Notes under the pieces: model-generated | The model's input: the letters and a program-made list of their open reading frames with translations, nothing else | What the model was told of the DNA's origin: nothing | The model's database searches: none | Shown: piece after piece, positions 16,235-25,977 of the stretch | How positions within the stretch are numbered: the stretch's first letter is position 1 | Layout: each line of letters opens with the position of its first letter | From: Eggerthellaceae bacterium | GTDB taxonomy: Bacteria; Actinomycetota; Coriobacteriia; Coriobacteriales; Eggerthellaceae | NCBI GenBank assembly: GCA_910575165.1 | Contig: CAJTDS010000008.1 | Span: forward strand, 55,398-119,397 | Direction: 5' to 3' | Length of the DNA stretch: 64,000 nucleotides | Program-made: the position numbers and the translations under genes

Positions 16235-18565
16235 TTAGTCCATTTTCACCTGGTGCTTCACGCGGTCGTGCTCTTCGGCGCGCTTGGCGTCGTTGAAACG
16301 GTCCAGCGTGCCCACCAGGTAGCCGGTGATGCGGCGGATGCGCTCGAAGGAGGTTCCGTGCTCCTCTTCGCGGCGACCGCACTTGGGGCACACGTCGCCG
16401 ATGATACCGTTGTAACCGCACACCGGGTCGCGGTCCACCGGATGGTTCACCGAGCCGTAACCCATACCGCACTCCTTCATGTGGCGGATGACCGCTTCGA
16501 AAGCTTCCAGGTTGTCGGTGGGGTCGCCGTCCAGCTCGATGTAACTGATGTGGCCGCCGTTGGTGAGCGCATGGTAGGGCGCCTCGGTCTCCACCTTGTC
16601 GAAGGCGGAGATGTCGTAGTACACCGGCACGTGGAAGCCGTTGGTGTAGTAGTCGCGGTCGGTCACGCCGGGGATGACGCCGTAGCGGGCGCGGTCCATG
16701 CGGACGAAGCGACCGGAGAGGCCTTCGGCCGGCGTGGCGATAAGCGTATAGTTCATGCCGCGCTCACGGGAGACGCGGTCGGTGTAGTTGCGCATGTGGC
16801 CCACGATCTCCAGGCCCAGGTTCTGGGCCTCCTTGGACTGACCGTGATGCTTGCCCGTAAGCGCCACCAGGCACTCGGCCAGGCCGATGAAGCCCGTGGT
16901 GAGGGTACCGTGCTTGAGCACCTCGCGCTGCTCGTCGGCGGGCGCCAGCTTCTCGGAGTCGATCCACACGCCCTGGCCCATGAGGAAGGGGGCGTTGTAG
17001 ACGCGCTTGCGGGCCTGGATTTCGAAGCGCTCGTCCAGCTGCGCGGTGACCAGGGCCAGCTTAGCGTCCAACAGATCGAAGAACAGGTCGATGTCTCCCT
17101 TGGCGCGAATGGCCAGACGGGGCAGGTTGATGGAGGTGAAGGACAGGTTGCCGCGGCCGGGAGTCACCTCGCGGGACGGGTCGAACACGTTGCCCATGAC
17201 GCGGGTGCGGCAGCCCATATAGGCGATCTCGGTTTCCGGCGTGCCCTTGTAGTACTGGATGTTGAAGGGGGCGTCCAGGAAGCTGAAGTTCGGGAACAGG
17301 CGCTTGGCCGAGCAGCGCATGGCCAGCTTGAACAGGTCGTAGTTGGGGTCCTCGGGGTTGTAGTTCACGCCTTCCTTCACGCGGAAGATCTGCACCGGGA
17401 AGATGGGGGTCTCGCCCGATCCCAGGCCCTGCTCGGTGGCCAACAGCATGTTCTTGATGACCAGACGACCCTCGGGGCTGGTGTCCATGCCGTAGTTGAT
17501 GGAGCTGAACGGCGTCTGGGCGCCGGCGCGGCTGTGCATGGTGTTCAGGTTGTGCACCAGCGCCTCCATGGCCTGGAAGGTGGTGCGGTCGGTGTCGGCC
17601 TGGGCCTGGCGGACGGCATAGCCCATGGCCTTGTCGGCGTGGGACTTGTCAAGCCCGAGCATCTTCAGCTCGCCGCGGACCACGTCCTCGTACTCGGAAT
17701 TCATGTCCATGGAAGCCCACTTACCCGTCTTTGCCTCGGCCTCGGCGCAGGCAGCCTGAGCCACTGCGCGGGGGTCGTCCAAGTCGGTGGTCAGCTCCAG
17801 GGCCTCGGCCAGATGCTTCTTGTACAGGCGGCGGTAGGTCTTGCGCACGCCTTCGGCCAGGCCGTAGTCGAAGTCGCAGATGGACTGGCCGCCGTGCTGG
17901 TCGTTTTGGTTGGACTGGATGGCGATGCAGGCCAGGGCCGCATAGGAGGAGATGTCGTTGGGCTCGCGCAGCACGCCGTGGCCGGTGGAGAAGCCGCCGC
18001 GGAAGAGCTTGCGCAGCTCGATCTGGCAGCAGGTGGTGGTCAGGGTGTAGAAGTCCATGTCGTGGATGTGGATGTCGCCCTCGCGATGCGCCCGAGCGAA
18101 CTTCGGGTCGATGACGCACATCTCGTAGAACTGCTTGGCAGATTCGCTGCCGTACTTGAGCATGGTGCCCATGGCGGTGTCGGCGTCGATGTTGGCGTTC
18201 TCGCGCTTCATGTCGGAGTCGGCGGCCTTGGAGAACGTGATGTCCTTCAGGGTCTGCATGAGACGGCTGTTCACGTCACGGGCCTTGGAGCGCTCGGCGC
18301 GGTAGAGGATGTAGGCCTTGGAGGTCTGCACGAAGCCCATCTCGGCCAGTGTCTCCTCTACGATGTCCTGCACGCCCTCCACGGTGGGGATGCCCTCGAT
18401 GGCGCCGTCTTCCAGCTTCTGGACCACGCAGGCGGCCACCTCGTCGGCGGCGCTGCGGCTCTGCATGGCGCCGGAGGCCTGGAACGCTTTCTCCACCGCC
18501 TCGGCGATCTTGCCCTCGTCGAACTGAGCCGTGCGCCCGTCGCGCTTGATGATGGTGGTGACCAT
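16235..18565 (-). CDS. nrdD: anaerobic (class III) ribonucleoside-triphosphate reductase
   Basis: A 776-residue glycyl-radical enzyme that reduces ribonucleoside triphosphates to deoxyribonucleotides. It starts with an ATP-cone (VTTIIKRDGRTAQFDEGKIAEAVEKA, residues 1-90) for allosteric control. The C-terminus has a zinc-ribbon-like stretch (PVCGYNGIIGDVCPKCGRR, three Cys visible) and the glycyl radical site RRITGYLVG. The length is normal. It is followed by nrdG and preceded by a promoter with two NrdR boxes. No class I or II reductase is present in this window. Confidence 0.96.
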   Translation of the reverse strand: MVTTIIKRDGRTAQFDEGKIAEAVEKAFQASGAMQSRSAADEVAACVVQKLEDGAIEGIPTVEGVQDIVEETLAEMGFVQTSKAYILYRAERSKARDVNSRLMQTLKDITFSKAADSDMKRENANIDADTAMGTMLKYGSESAKQFYEMCVIDPKFARAHREGDIHIHDMDFYTLTTTCCQIELRKLFRGGFSTGHGVLREPNDISSYAALACIAIQSNQNDQHGGQSICDFDYGLAEGVRKTYRRLYKKHLAEALELTTDLDDPRAVAQAACAEAEAKTGKWASMDMNSEYEDVVRGELKMLGLDKSHADKAMGYAVRQAQADTDRTTFQAMEALVHNLNTMHSRAGAQTPFSSINYGMDTSPEGRLVIKNMLLATEQGLGSGETPIFPVQIFRVKEGVNYNPEDPNYDLFKLAMRCSAKRLFPNFSFLDAPFNIQYYKGTPETEIAYMGCRTRVMGNVFDPSREVTPGRGNLSFTSINLPRLAIRAKGDIDLFFDLLDAKLALVTAQLDERFEIQARKRVYNAPFLMGQGVWIDSEKLAPADEQREVLKHGTLTTGFIGLAECLVALTGKHHGQSKEAQNLGLEIVGHMRNYTDRVSRERGMNYTLIATPAEGLSGRFVRMDRARYGVIPGVTDRDYYTNGFHVPVYYDISAFDKVETEAPYHALTNGGHISYIELDGDPTDNLEAFEAVIRHMKECGMGYGSVNHPVDRDPVCGYNGIIGDVCPKCGRREEEHGTSFERIRRITGYLVGTLDRFNDAKRAEEHDRVKHQVKMD

Positions 18566-18682
18566 AGGTCCAATCTCCTAATCGCTTCGCCTGCTGTTTT
18601 TCGTCCGTCGTCTTCTTCGTGACCATCTGGGTTTTCGCGCGCCGATGAGCTACGCGGCGTGCCCGAAAATGCCACCCGCAAT

Positions 18683-18752
18683 CCACAATATATAGTGGGG
18701 TTCGTTCGTTGAAGAGCGCACATATAGTATTTGCAGAAAAGTTCGCAGACAA
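18683..18752 (-). promoter_or_regulatory. nrdDG promoter with tandem NrdR boxes
   Basis: Box 1 is CCACAATATATAGTGG (18683-18698), a near-perfect match to the known NrdR palindrome. Box 2 (18715-18730) has the core ACATATAGTAT. The shared ATATAGT cores are 32 bp apart, three helical turns, which is the spacing known for NrdR pairs. On the minus strand TTGTCT (18747-18752), 17 nt and TACTAT (18724-18729) form a promoter whose -10 lies inside box 2. Repression by NrdR when dATP is high is inferred from the known system. The 18566-18861 gap contains no gene. Confidence 0.75.
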
Positions 18753-18861
18753 GGCTTGACATATGCGATCGCCGCGTTTTCGCAGGATAGCGTCGGAGGG
18801 TTCATCGATAATTCACATTGGCCGCAAATCTGTAAACCACACCGCCACAAGGGCCGAGGGC

Positions 18862-19170
18862 CTACTCCACGGTGCCGTACACCTGGCCCCAGGCATGGCC
18901 CCCTATGGCAGAGTTCAGCTGCACGCACAGCCGCTGGCGCGTGTAGTCGCCGGGCGGCAGCAGGTTTACCACCTCTCGCAGCTCGTCGGGCAGGTCGGCT
19001 GCTTCGGCGGCCATGACGATGTCCAGACGGCGCACCTGCGGCCCCAGCCCTGCCTGGGCGAGCACCGCCGCGGCCGGATCGTCGTCGGTTGCGGGGAACA
19101 GGGAGTCCACCATGTCTTGCAACGCCCCGTAGTAGGGGCTGGGCTCGCGACCCGATGCGGTTGGCGCCAT
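18862..19170 (-). CDS. small protein of unknown function
   Basis: A 102-residue protein, soluble-looking and Leu/Ala/Asp-rich, ending YTRQRLCVQLNSAIGGHAWG. No family was recognised. The ATG at 19170 has GGAAGGA 6 nt upstream, which supports translation. It lies 78 nt after the homocysteine-methyltransferase-like gene on the same strand, so the two are probably co-transcribed and may act together; this is only a context argument. Confidence 0.6.
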   Translation of the reverse strand: MAPTASGREPSPYYGALQDMVDSLFPATDDDPAAAVLAQAGLGPQVRRLDIVMAAEAADLPDELREVVNLLPPGDYTRQRLCVQLNSAIGGHAWGQVYGTVE

Positions 19171-19247
19171 GAACGTCCTTCCGTCCGGAACGCGCAGCGG
19201 CGCCCCGGCGATTCGAAGCCTTCAGATAATCGCGACGGTTCGGCGCC

Positions 19248-20138
19248 CTATTCGGACACCACCACGTCGAAGCCCTCGCTGGCGGCCACCAGGGCGCCGG
19301 TATAGGCGGGGGTGGCGCATCCGCAGGCCCGAAGGAACTGCGTGCCGCAGCCGCGCAGAGCCGCAGCGGCCTCCACCAGCGTATCCGGACAGTAGTAGGG
19401 GTTCTCCGCCGTGGGAGCGCCCTGGCGGTCGTCGCGCGGGCCCACGGAAAGCTGCACCAACGACGGACGGCCCCACGAAGCCGCCTTCGACGCCAGCGCC
19501 GACGCATCAGCCAGAGGCGCGCCGGTCTGCAGGCCCACCACGTCGGCTCCCAGATCGGCCATGGTCGCCAGCGCCTCCTCGAAGCTATGGCGACCACCTT
19601 CCAGCATGCCGTCGGCGCGCACGTTCACCGAGACGAACAGCGGGCCTTCCCACACCTGGCGCACGCCCATGAGGGCGCACTTCAGGTCGTCGACGCTCGC
19701 AAAGCCGTTCAGGAACAGCGCGTCGGCGTCGAAGGGCGCCAGCACCCGAGCCGCCGAGGCGTACTGGGAGCGGTTCTCGTTCAGCGACGCCTTGCTCGAC
19801 GGGTCCAGGGGCAGCCCGCAGGGAGCGATCTCCAGCAGCAGATGCTGGGGCTCGGTCTTGCGCGCGACGGCCACGGCGGCTTCGGCCACCTCCTGGGCCC
19901 GACCGTCCAGGTGCTGGTGGGCCAGGCGAGCCGGCGTCAGATAGGCCGTGGGAGCCACCATCACCTGGGCGCCGGCCACCTTGTTCATCATGAGCGCTCC
20001 GCGCACCAGCTCGGGCTCCACTAAGCAGGCGTACCCCAGGTCCTTGGCCGTATCGAAGCCCTGGTTCTCAAGAGCCGCCTGCACCGGCGACGACAAAACC
20101 AGCATGTCCTTGGCAAAACGCAGCTGAATGTCGGGCAT
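19248..20138 (-). CDS. homocysteine S-methyltransferase-like TIM-barrel protein with degenerate zinc site
   Basis: A 296-residue protein resembling the BHMT/MetH N-terminal methyltransferase fold (MMNKVAGAQVMVAPTAYLT, LLEIAPCGLP, and the C-terminal RACGCATPAYTGALV). In the family three cysteines bind zinc: one in a GxNC strand and a CC pair in GGCCG near the end. Here the first site reads GLQTG (no Cys) and the pair reads ACGC, so at least one and probably two ligands are missing. Either zinc binding is rearranged or the protein acts on another thiol or methyl donor. The ATG at 20138 has AAGGAT upstream. Function beyond methyl transfer is not claimed. Confidence 0.6.
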   Translation of the reverse strand: MPDIQLRFAKDMLVLSSPVQAALENQGFDTAKDLGYACLVEPELVRGALMMNKVAGAQVMVAPTAYLTPARLAHQHLDGRAQEVAEAAVAVARKTEPQHLLLEIAPCGLPLDPSSKASLNENRSQYASAARVLAPFDADALFLNGFASVDDLKCALMGVRQVWEGPLFVSVNVRADGMLEGGRHSFEEALATMADLGADVVGLQTGAPLADASALASKAASWGRPSLVQLSVGPRDDRQGAPTAENPYYCPDTLVEAAAALRGCGTQFLRACGCATPAYTGALVAASEGFDVVVSE

Positions 20139-20417
20139 GGGGAAATCCTTTCGATTCACAAAACGTGCATGGGTGGCACATATCATCTGCAATGTCAACT
20201 ATTATAATCTGTCTCAGCAAACGAAAGATTCCCCTCCTTCAGTTTGCTTCTGCTTTATCCCCTTATGAAGCAGAGCGGTGCGAAAGCGCCGCATCATCCC
20301 CTCCTTGTGGCCCGGTGGAGTTCCCCTCTCCCCGGGCCGTCTTTTTCCTTGCTTCTAAAAAGGTCGCAGACGCGCGGAGGCGAAGCCGCGCCCGCGCGAC
20401 GCGGCCATCGCGTTTGG
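20139..20417. other. non-coding gap with hairpins
   Basis: 279 nt between galU and the methyltransferase-like gene. On the plus strand GGCCCGG and CCGGGCC near 20309-20338 form a stem followed by GTCTTTTT, terminator-like, although no plus-strand gene ends there. On the minus strand AGCAAAC and GTTTGCT near 20215-20250 can pair, and TATAAT lies near 20200, a likely promoter for the methyltransferase-like gene. A weak GC-rich hairpin with a downstream T run near 20357-20391 may end galU. No gene is seen. Confidence 0.35.
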
Positions 20418-21251
20418 CTATCGTCCTTCGCCGAAACGCTGGGCGTACAGGCGGTTGTTCGTGTCAAGCCAGCTTTCCACGGTGCCGGTGTCGTAGCCGT
20501 CGTCGGGGCTGACCACCAGCGCGTACATCTCCTCTTCGGCGAGCACCGCGTCCAGGGCGTCGGTCAGCTGGATCTCGCCGCCCACCCCCGGGCGCACCTC
20601 GGCCAGAAGCTCCATGACCCGCGGGCTGAGCAGATAGCGGCCGAACACCGCCAGATTCGAGGGCGCAGCTTCGGCAGCCGGCTTCTCCACCAGGCCGTCC
20701 ACCTTCCACACGTCCCCGCCGGGGCCTTCCTGCACCCGGGCGCCGGCGATGACGCCGAAACGGCTCACCTGGTCGGAAGGCACGGGCATGACGGCGATGA
20801 CGCTGGCGCCGCCGTGCTCGTCGGAGACGTGCTTCATGGCCGGCAGCATGGCGTTGCCCGGCACCAGCACGTCCCCCAGCAGCACGTAGAAGGGCTCGTC
20901 GCCGCAGGCTTCGGCAGCGCAGCGGACCGCATGGCCCAGCCCCAGCGCCTCTTCCTGGTAGACGTAGCTCACCGGGTAGGAGGCCACCTGCTCCACCAGG
21001 GCGGCGTAAGCGTCCTTACCGCGCTCGCGCAGCTCGGCCGCCAGCTCGGGCGCAGGCGAGAAGTAGTCCTCGATGGCCTGCTTCTGGCGGCTGTTCACGA
21101 TGACGACCTCGTCAGCCCCCGACGCCAGGCCCTCCTCCACCACGTATTGGATGGCCGGCTTATCTACCACCAGCAGCATCTCTTTCGGAATGCTCTTGGT
21201 GATGGGCAGAAACCGCGTTCCCAGACCCGCCGCAGGTATGAGTGCCTTCAT
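20418..21251 (-). CDS. galU: UTP--glucose-1-phosphate uridylyltransferase
   Basis: Makes UDP-glucose from UTP and glucose-1-phosphate for cell-envelope glycans. The 277-residue protein starts MKALIPAAGLGTRFLPITKSIPKEM, the nucleotidyltransferase motif of GalU, and has YVYQEEALGLGHAV, LLGDVLVP and DGYDTGT, all typical. The length is normal. The ATG at 21251 has GGAAGG upstream; the longer in-frame extension to 21536 is not supported. It is divergent from the purine permease and not in an obvious operon. Confidence 0.95.
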   Translation of the reverse strand: MKALIPAAGLGTRFLPITKSIPKEMLLVVDKPAIQYVVEEGLASGADEVVIVNSRQKQAIEDYFSPAPELAAELRERGKDAYAALVEQVASYPVSYVYQEEALGLGHAVRCAAEACGDEPFYVLLGDVLVPGNAMLPAMKHVSDEHGGASVIAVMPVPSDQVSRFGVIAGARVQEGPGGDVWKVDGLVEKPAAEAAPSNLAVFGRYLLSPRVMELLAEVRPGVGGEIQLTDALDAVLAEEEMYALVVSPDDGYDTGTVESWLDTNNRLYAQRFGEGR

Positions 21252-21636
21252 GGATGCCGCCTTCCGCTTCGATATCGTGCGTCCGCCGAGCATCCGGCCC
21301 GACGGTGGCGCAGTTGCGAGAATCCCGAACCGCCCGTGCAGCCCGCAGGCACGTCCAGGCGGCGGTCGCGCTATTGTACCCCACCCCAACCCAGCGAAAC
21401 TCCCCGCGCGGCCATGTTCCCCAAACCTTACGGAAGCCCGCATCGGTACCCAGCGGCCCAAGCCCGCCGCCCGCGCACGCCCGCGTTCGCCGCGCTTGAA
21501 AGTTTCCGCGCCTGCGCAGCCGATTTGCGCATACAATGATGCTGCTCTTCACTGTTGACGGGACTGGCGCGCAATCGCCGGCGGGTTCTACGGCACGGAA
21601 AGCGCGGCAATCCCACGCTACCTGCAAAGGAGGATC

Positions 21637-22992
21637 ATGGAAAAGTTCTTCAAGCTGAAAGAGCACGGGACCACGGTCAAAACGGAGGTCATGGCGGGAA
21701 CCATCACGTTCCTGTCCATGGTCTACATTTTGGCCGTGAACCCGTCCATCCTGTCGGCTTCGGGAATGGACGCCGGCGCGGTGTTCACGGCCACGGCGGT
21801 GTCGGCGGCCTTCGCCACGCTGTTCATGGCGTTCTACGCGAACTACCCCATCGCGCTGGCCAGCGGCATGGGGCTCAACGCCTACTTCGCCTACTCGGTG
21901 TGCATTCCCCTGGCCGAGCAGGGCATCAACGACCCGTGGACCGTGGCGCTCACGGCGGTGCTGGTGGAAGGCCTCATCTTCATCCTGCTGACCGTCTGCA
22001 AGTTCCGCGAAGCCCTGGTCAACGATGTGCCGCGTAACCTGAAGCTGGGCATTTCCGCCGGTATTGGCCTGTTCATCGCCCTAGTGGGCCTGGAGGGCGC
22101 CGGCGTTGTGGTGGGCAACCCGTCCACGCTCATCGACCTGGGCTCGTTCGCCACGCCGGAGATGGCGCTGGCCTGCATAGGACTTCTGCTGGTGGCCGTC
22201 ATGTACCACTACAAGGTGCCCGGCTACATCCTATGGGGCATCCTGGGCACGTGGGTGCTGGGCATGATCGCCCAGGCCATCGGCTGGTACCAGGTTGACC
22301 CCGAAGCCGGCGTGTACTCGCTGCTGCCCGACTTCAGCAGCGGCATCACCTTCACCGCCCCCTACTTCTGCCAGTTCAACTTCGAATTCGTGGCCAGCCA
22401 CTTCATCGACTTCCTGGTGATCGTGTTCGCGTTCCTGTTCGTCGATTTGTTCGACACCGCGGGCACGCTCATCGGCGTGGCCAGCAAGGGCGGCCTGCTT
22501 GACAAGGAGGGCAAGCTGCCCCGCGCCAAGCAGGCGCTCATGTCCGACGCCGTAGGCACCGTCTTCGGATCGATGATGGGCACCTCCACGGTGACCAGCT
22601 ACGTCGAGAGCAGCGCCGGCGTAGCTGCCGGCGGCCGCACGGGACTCACAGCGCTCACCACCGGCGTGCTGTTCGTGGTGTCGCTGCTGCTCTCCCCCAT
22701 CTTCCTGGCCATCCCCAGCTTCGCCACCACGCCGGCTTTGGTGTTCGTGGGCCTGCTCATGATCTCGTCGGTGACCGAGATGGACTTCTCTGCCGACGCC
22801 GCCAGCGCCATCGGCGGATTCCTGGCCCTCATCATGATGCCCTTCACCTACTCCATCGCCAACGGCATCATGTTCGGCATGCTGTCCTTCGTGATCGTGC
22901 GCGTCTGCCAGGGCCGCGCCAAGGAGGTGCACTGGGTCATGTGGATTGCGGCGGCGCTGTTCGCCCTGCGCATCGTGACGCTGGTGGTATAG
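21637..22992 (+). CDS. NCS2/AzgA-type purine permease
   Basis: A 451-residue membrane protein with about 12-13 hydrophobic segments, of the AzgA/PbuG-like branch (adenine/guanine/hypoxanthine uptake). Features are FFKLKEHGTTVKTEVMAGTITFLSM at the N-terminus, ASGMGLNAYFAYSV, FLFVDLFDTAGTLIGVA and GTSTVTSYVESSAGVAAGGRTGL, which are characteristic. Imports nucleobases by proton symport; the exact base is not readable. The ATG at 21637 follows AAAGGAGGATC. No purine riboswitch was recognised in the short leader. Confidence 0.92.
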   Translation: MEKFFKLKEHGTTVKTEVMAGTITFLSMVYILAVNPSILSASGMDAGAVFTATAVSAAFATLFMAFYANYPIALASGMGLNAYFAYSVCIPLAEQGINDPWTVALTAVLVEGLIFILLTVCKFREALVNDVPRNLKLGISAGIGLFIALVGLEGAGVVVGNPSTLIDLGSFATPEMALACIGLLLVAVMYHYKVPGYILWGILGTWVLGMIAQAIGWYQVDPEAGVYSLLPDFSSGITFTAPYFCQFNFEFVASHFIDFLVIVFAFLFVDLFDTAGTLIGVASKGGLLDKEGKLPRAKQALMSDAVGTVFGSMMGTSTVTSYVESSAGVAAGGRTGLTALTTGVLFVVSLLLSPIFLAIPSFATTPALVFVGLLMISSVTEMDFSADAASAIGGFLALIMMPFTYSIANGIMFGMLSFVIVRVCQGRAKEVHWVMWIAAALFALRIVTLVV

Positions 22993-23063
22993 CCGGGCCC
23001 CGGCAAGCGCGCCCCCGGGCGAAGCAACGGCCGGCGCAGCAGCACAGCGCCGGCAGAACCCCG

Positions 23064-23112
23064 AAACCGAACGCCCCCCGCCAGAACATCCGGCGGGGGG
23101 CGTTCGGTTTTG
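23064..23112 (+). terminator. rho-independent terminator of the purine permease
   Basis: AAACCGAACGCCCCCCGCC (23064-23082) pairs perfectly with its complement at 23092-23110 around a 9-nt loop and runs into TTTT. A 19-bp stem is exceptionally long. Confidence 0.9.
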
Positions 23113-23142
23113 TCGCCTCTATCAGAAGCCGCGTATTACAGT

Positions 23143-23192
23143 GCACGAGGGCGGGGTTCTGCGCGAAATCCTGCGGAACCCCGCCCTCGTGC
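23143..23192. repeat. 17-bp perfect inverted repeat without U-tract
   Basis: GCACGAGGGCGGGGTTC (23143-23159) pairs with its exact complement at 23176-23192 around a 16-nt loop. No T run follows on either strand. It lies between two convergent genes that already have their own terminators. Confidence 0.7.
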
Positions 23193-23204
23193 GTTGCGCT
23201 CGCG

Positions 23205-23260
23205 ACAAACCGGGGCGCCCCGCCCAAGAACCGGGATGCGGTTCGAAGCCGGGGCGCCCC
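23205..23260 (-). terminator. compound hairpin after fhs, probable terminator
   Basis: The palindrome GGGGCGCCCC occurs at 23251-23260 and again at 23212-23221, so the copies can pair; between them GAACCG/CGGTTC (23239-23244 with 23228-23233) forms an inner stem. On the minus strand a short TTTGT follows. It sits immediately after the fhs stop. Confidence 0.55.
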
Positions 23261-23273
23261 ATGCCAGCAATCC

Positions 23274-24962
23274 TTAAAACAGGCCGCTGATCACGCCCTT
23301 CTCGTCGACGTCGATCTTGAAGGCGGCGGGGTTCTTGCCCAGGCCCGGCATGGTCATGATCGAGCCGGTGAGCGCCACCACGAAGCCGGCGCCGGCGGAA
23401 ACCTTCACCTCGCGCACCGTGACGGTGAAGCCGCGGGGCGCCCCCAGCTTCGAGGCGTCGTCGCTGAAGGAGTACTGGGTCTTGGCCATGCACACGGGCA
23501 TGCCGCCGAAGCCGAGGGCCTCCAGCTGCGCCAGCTGCTTCTGGGCGCCGGGCTCGAAGACAACGCCGTCGGCATGGTAGATGCGCTTGGCGATGGCCTC
23601 GATCTTCTCGGCGAGGGTGAGCGAATCGTCGTAGGAGAAGGTGAAGGTGTCGGCGCTGCGACCGGCGGCGTCGCCGTGCTCACACAAGGCCACCACCTCG
23701 TCGGCAAGCGCCAGGCCGCCCTCGCCGCCGCGCGCCCACACTTCGGAGAGCGCCACGTTCACGCCCAGCTCGCGGCACTTGGCCTCCACCAGGTCGAGCT
23801 CGGCCTTCGTGTCGGTGGGGAACGCGTTGATGGCCACCACGCAGGGCAGGTTGTACACGTTGGTGATGTTCTCAACATGCTGCAGCAGGTTCGGCAGGCC
23901 CGCTTCCAGCGCCTCAAGGTTCTCCTCGTTCAGGTCCGCCTTGGCAACGCCGCCGTGGTTCTTGAGCGCCCGCACCGTGGCAACCACCACCACCGCGTCG
24001 GGCTTAAGGCCGGCCAGACGGCACTTGATGTCCAGGAACTTCTCCGCACCAAGGTCGGCGCCGAAGCCGGCTTCGGTCACGCAGTAGTCTCCCAGGGCCA
24101 GCGCCATGCGCGTGGCCATAATGGAGTTGCAGCCGTGGGCGATGTTGGCGAAGGGACCGCCGTGCACGAAGGCCGGAGTGCCTTCCAGGGTCTGCACCAG
24201 GTTCGGCTTCAGGGCGTCCTTGAGCAGCGCGGCCATGGCGCCTTCGGCATGCAGGTCGTGGGCGGTGACCGGCGCGTCGTCGTAGGTGTAGCCCACCACG
24301 ATGCGCCCCAGGCGCTCCTTCAGGTCGGTGATGGAGGTGGCCAGGCAGAAGATGGCCATGACCTCGGAGGCCACGGTGATGTCGAAGCCGTCCTCGCGGG
24401 GCACGCCGTGGGCCTTGCCGCCCAGGCCGTCCACGATATGGCGCAGCTGGCGGTCGTTCATGTCCACCACGCGCTTCCAGGTGATCTTGCGCACGTCGAT
24501 ACCCAGCTCGTTGCCGTTCTGGATATGGGCATCCAAAAGCGCCGCCAGCAGGTTGTTCGCAGCGCCGATGGCGTGGAAGTCGCCGGTGAAGTGCAGGTTG
24601 ATGTCCTCCATGGGCACCACCTGGGCGTAGCCGCCGCCCGCAGCGCCGCCCTTGATGCCGAACACCGGCCCCAGGCTAGGCTCGCGCAGGGCCACCACCA
24701 CGTTTTTGCCGCGCTTGGCAAGCGCATCGGCCAGACCCACGGTGGTGGTGGTCTTGCCCTCGCCGGCCGGCGTGGGGTTGATGGCCGTTACCAGGATGAG
24801 CTTGCCCGGCGCATGCTCCTGGTCGGACAGCAGGTTGTAGTCCACCTTCGCCTTGTTCGTGCCGTACATCTCCAGGTACTCCTGGGGAACGCCGGCCGCC
24901 TGCGCGATCTCGGAAATATGCTTGGGGTTCGCCGCCTGGGCAATCTCGATGTCGCTGAGCAT
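23274..24962 (-). CDS. fhs: formate--tetrahydrofolate ligase
   Basis: Interconverts formate + ATP + THF and 10-formyl-THF. The 562-residue protein (normal length) has the P-loop-like [42 protein letters not shown] and the terminal [16 protein letters not shown], all diagnostic. In a fermenter it can run towards formate and make ATP, which would complete the oxidative C1 route encoded at 48597-53250. The start is ATG 24962 ([11 protein letters not shown]); the in-frame extension to 25133 is unsupported. Stand-alone gene with a hairpin terminator. Confidence 0.97.
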   Translation of the reverse strand: MLSDIEIAQAANPKHISEIAQAAGVPQEYLEMYGTNKAKVDYNLLSDQEHAPGKLILVTAINPTPAGEGKTTTTVGLADALAKRGKNVVVALREPSLGPVFGIKGGAAGGGYAQVVPMEDINLHFTGDFHAIGAANNLLAALLDAHIQNGNELGIDVRKITWKRVVDMNDRQLRHIVDGLGGKAHGVPREDGFDITVASEVMAIFCLATSITDLKERLGRIVVGYTYDDAPVTAHDLHAEGAMAALLKDALKPNLVQTLEGTPAFVHGGPFANIAHGCNSIMATRMALALGDYCVTEAGFGADLGAEKFLDIKCRLAGLKPDAVVVVATVRALKNHGGVAKADLNEENLEALEAGLPNLLQHVENITNVYNLPCVVAINAFPTDTKAELDLVEAKCRELGVNVALSEVWARGGEGGLALADEVVALCEHGDAAGRSADTFTFSYDDSLTLAEKIEAIAKRIYHADGVVFEPGAQKQLAQLEALGFGGMPVCMAKTQYSFSDDASKLGAPRGFTVTVREVKVSAGAGFVVALTGSIMTMPGLGKNPAAFKIDVDEKGVISGLF

Positions 24963-25197
24963 GGAAACCTGCTTTCTCGTCGGATGACCGTTCGGCCCCT
25001 CGCACCTCGGCCGATTCGCTTGATGCAAAGTATAGCGCCCGAAGAGCGCAACACGGACGGCGCGCACCGAACGAGCAGTCTCCCTCGACGAAGAACCGCG
25101 TGGGCGTCGACGCGGCGGCAAACATCGGCGCAATCGGGAGCGCAGGAAAGCGAGGCGGCCGCCGACACGGGCTTGGCGCAGGCTGGGCGCGGGGCTG

Positions 25198-25977
25198 CTA
25201 GCCGTGGTTGCTCACGAACTCGTTGTAGACCAGGCGCAGGCCCTCCAGGGTGAGGTCGGGGTTCGTGTCGGTGATGGTGCTGCTGATCTTGGCTACGCGG
25301 TAGGCCAAGCCGCCCGTGGCGATCACCGGGGCCCGGTAGCCCAGCTGGTCGAAAATGCGGTTCACGATGCCGTCCACCCGGTCGGCCTCGCCGTAGACGA
25401 TGCCCACCTGCATGGCCTCAGCGGTGTTGCGCCCGATGGCTGTATGGGGGTCGGCGAAATCGATGGCTCCCAGCTTGGTGGCGCGCTCGGTCAGGGCGGA
25501 TGCCGACGTGTCGATACCGGGGGCGATGACGCCGCCTACGAACTTCCCGTCCTTGTCGATCACTTCCATGTTGGTGGCCGTGCCGAAGTCCACCGTCACC
25601 ACTGGCGAGCCGTACAAAGCCTTCGCCCCCACGGCATCGGCCACACGGTCGGCGCCTATTTCGCTGGGGTTGGGATAATCGGTCTCGAACAGGGCGCCGG
25701 CCGCACGGGCGTTGCAGATGACGGGCATAACGCCCAAAAGCACGAAAGCCGCCTCGCCCCACGCATCGGTCAGCTTCGGAACCACGCTTGCGATGCACGC
25801 CCCGTCAAGGTCTTGCGCCGACAGCTCCGCAGAGGCCAGCAGCGGCTGCAGCTTCAGGCGAAGCTCGTCGGCCGTATGCAGCTTGTTCGTAGCCATGCGC
25901 CAGCGTTGCACCAGCTCAGACCCGCGGAATACGCCGATAACGGTATGAGTGTTTCCCACATCTATTACAAGTAACAT
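25198..25977 (-). CDS. coaX: type III pantothenate kinase
   Basis: Phosphorylates pantothenate, the first step of coenzyme A synthesis. The 259-residue protein has the ASKHA-fold phosphate motifs: [17 protein letters not shown] at the start, then [11 protein letters not shown] and [14 protein letters not shown], and GGVIAPGID. The ATG at 25977 gives the usual CoaX N-terminus; AAGGAG lies about 12 nt upstream. A start at 26016 would add 13 residues. It is divergent from the response regulator at 26200; the gap has AT-rich promoter-like DNA near 26025-26050. Confidence 0.95.
   Translation of the reverse strand: MLLVIDVGNTHTVIGVFRGSELVQRWRMATNKLHTADELRLKLQPLLASAELSAQDLDGACIASVVPKLTDAWGEAAFVLLGVMPVICNARAAGALFETDYPNPSEIGADRVADAVGAKALYGSPVVTVDFGTATNMEVIDKDGKFVGGVIAPGIDTSASALTERATKLGAIDFADPHTAIGRNTAEAMQVGIVYGEADRVDGIVNRIFDQLGYRAPVIATGGLAYRVAKISSTITDTNPDLTLEGLRLVYNEFVSNHG

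Noticed and set aside
20309..20346. Terminator of a plus-strand gene between the methyltransferase-like gene and galU
   Set aside because: The hairpin has a T run on the plus strand, but no plus-strand gene ends there; kept only as a note in the gap entry.
21540..21636. Purine riboswitch before the NCS2 permease
   Set aside because: The leader is short and lacks the conserved three-way-junction core.
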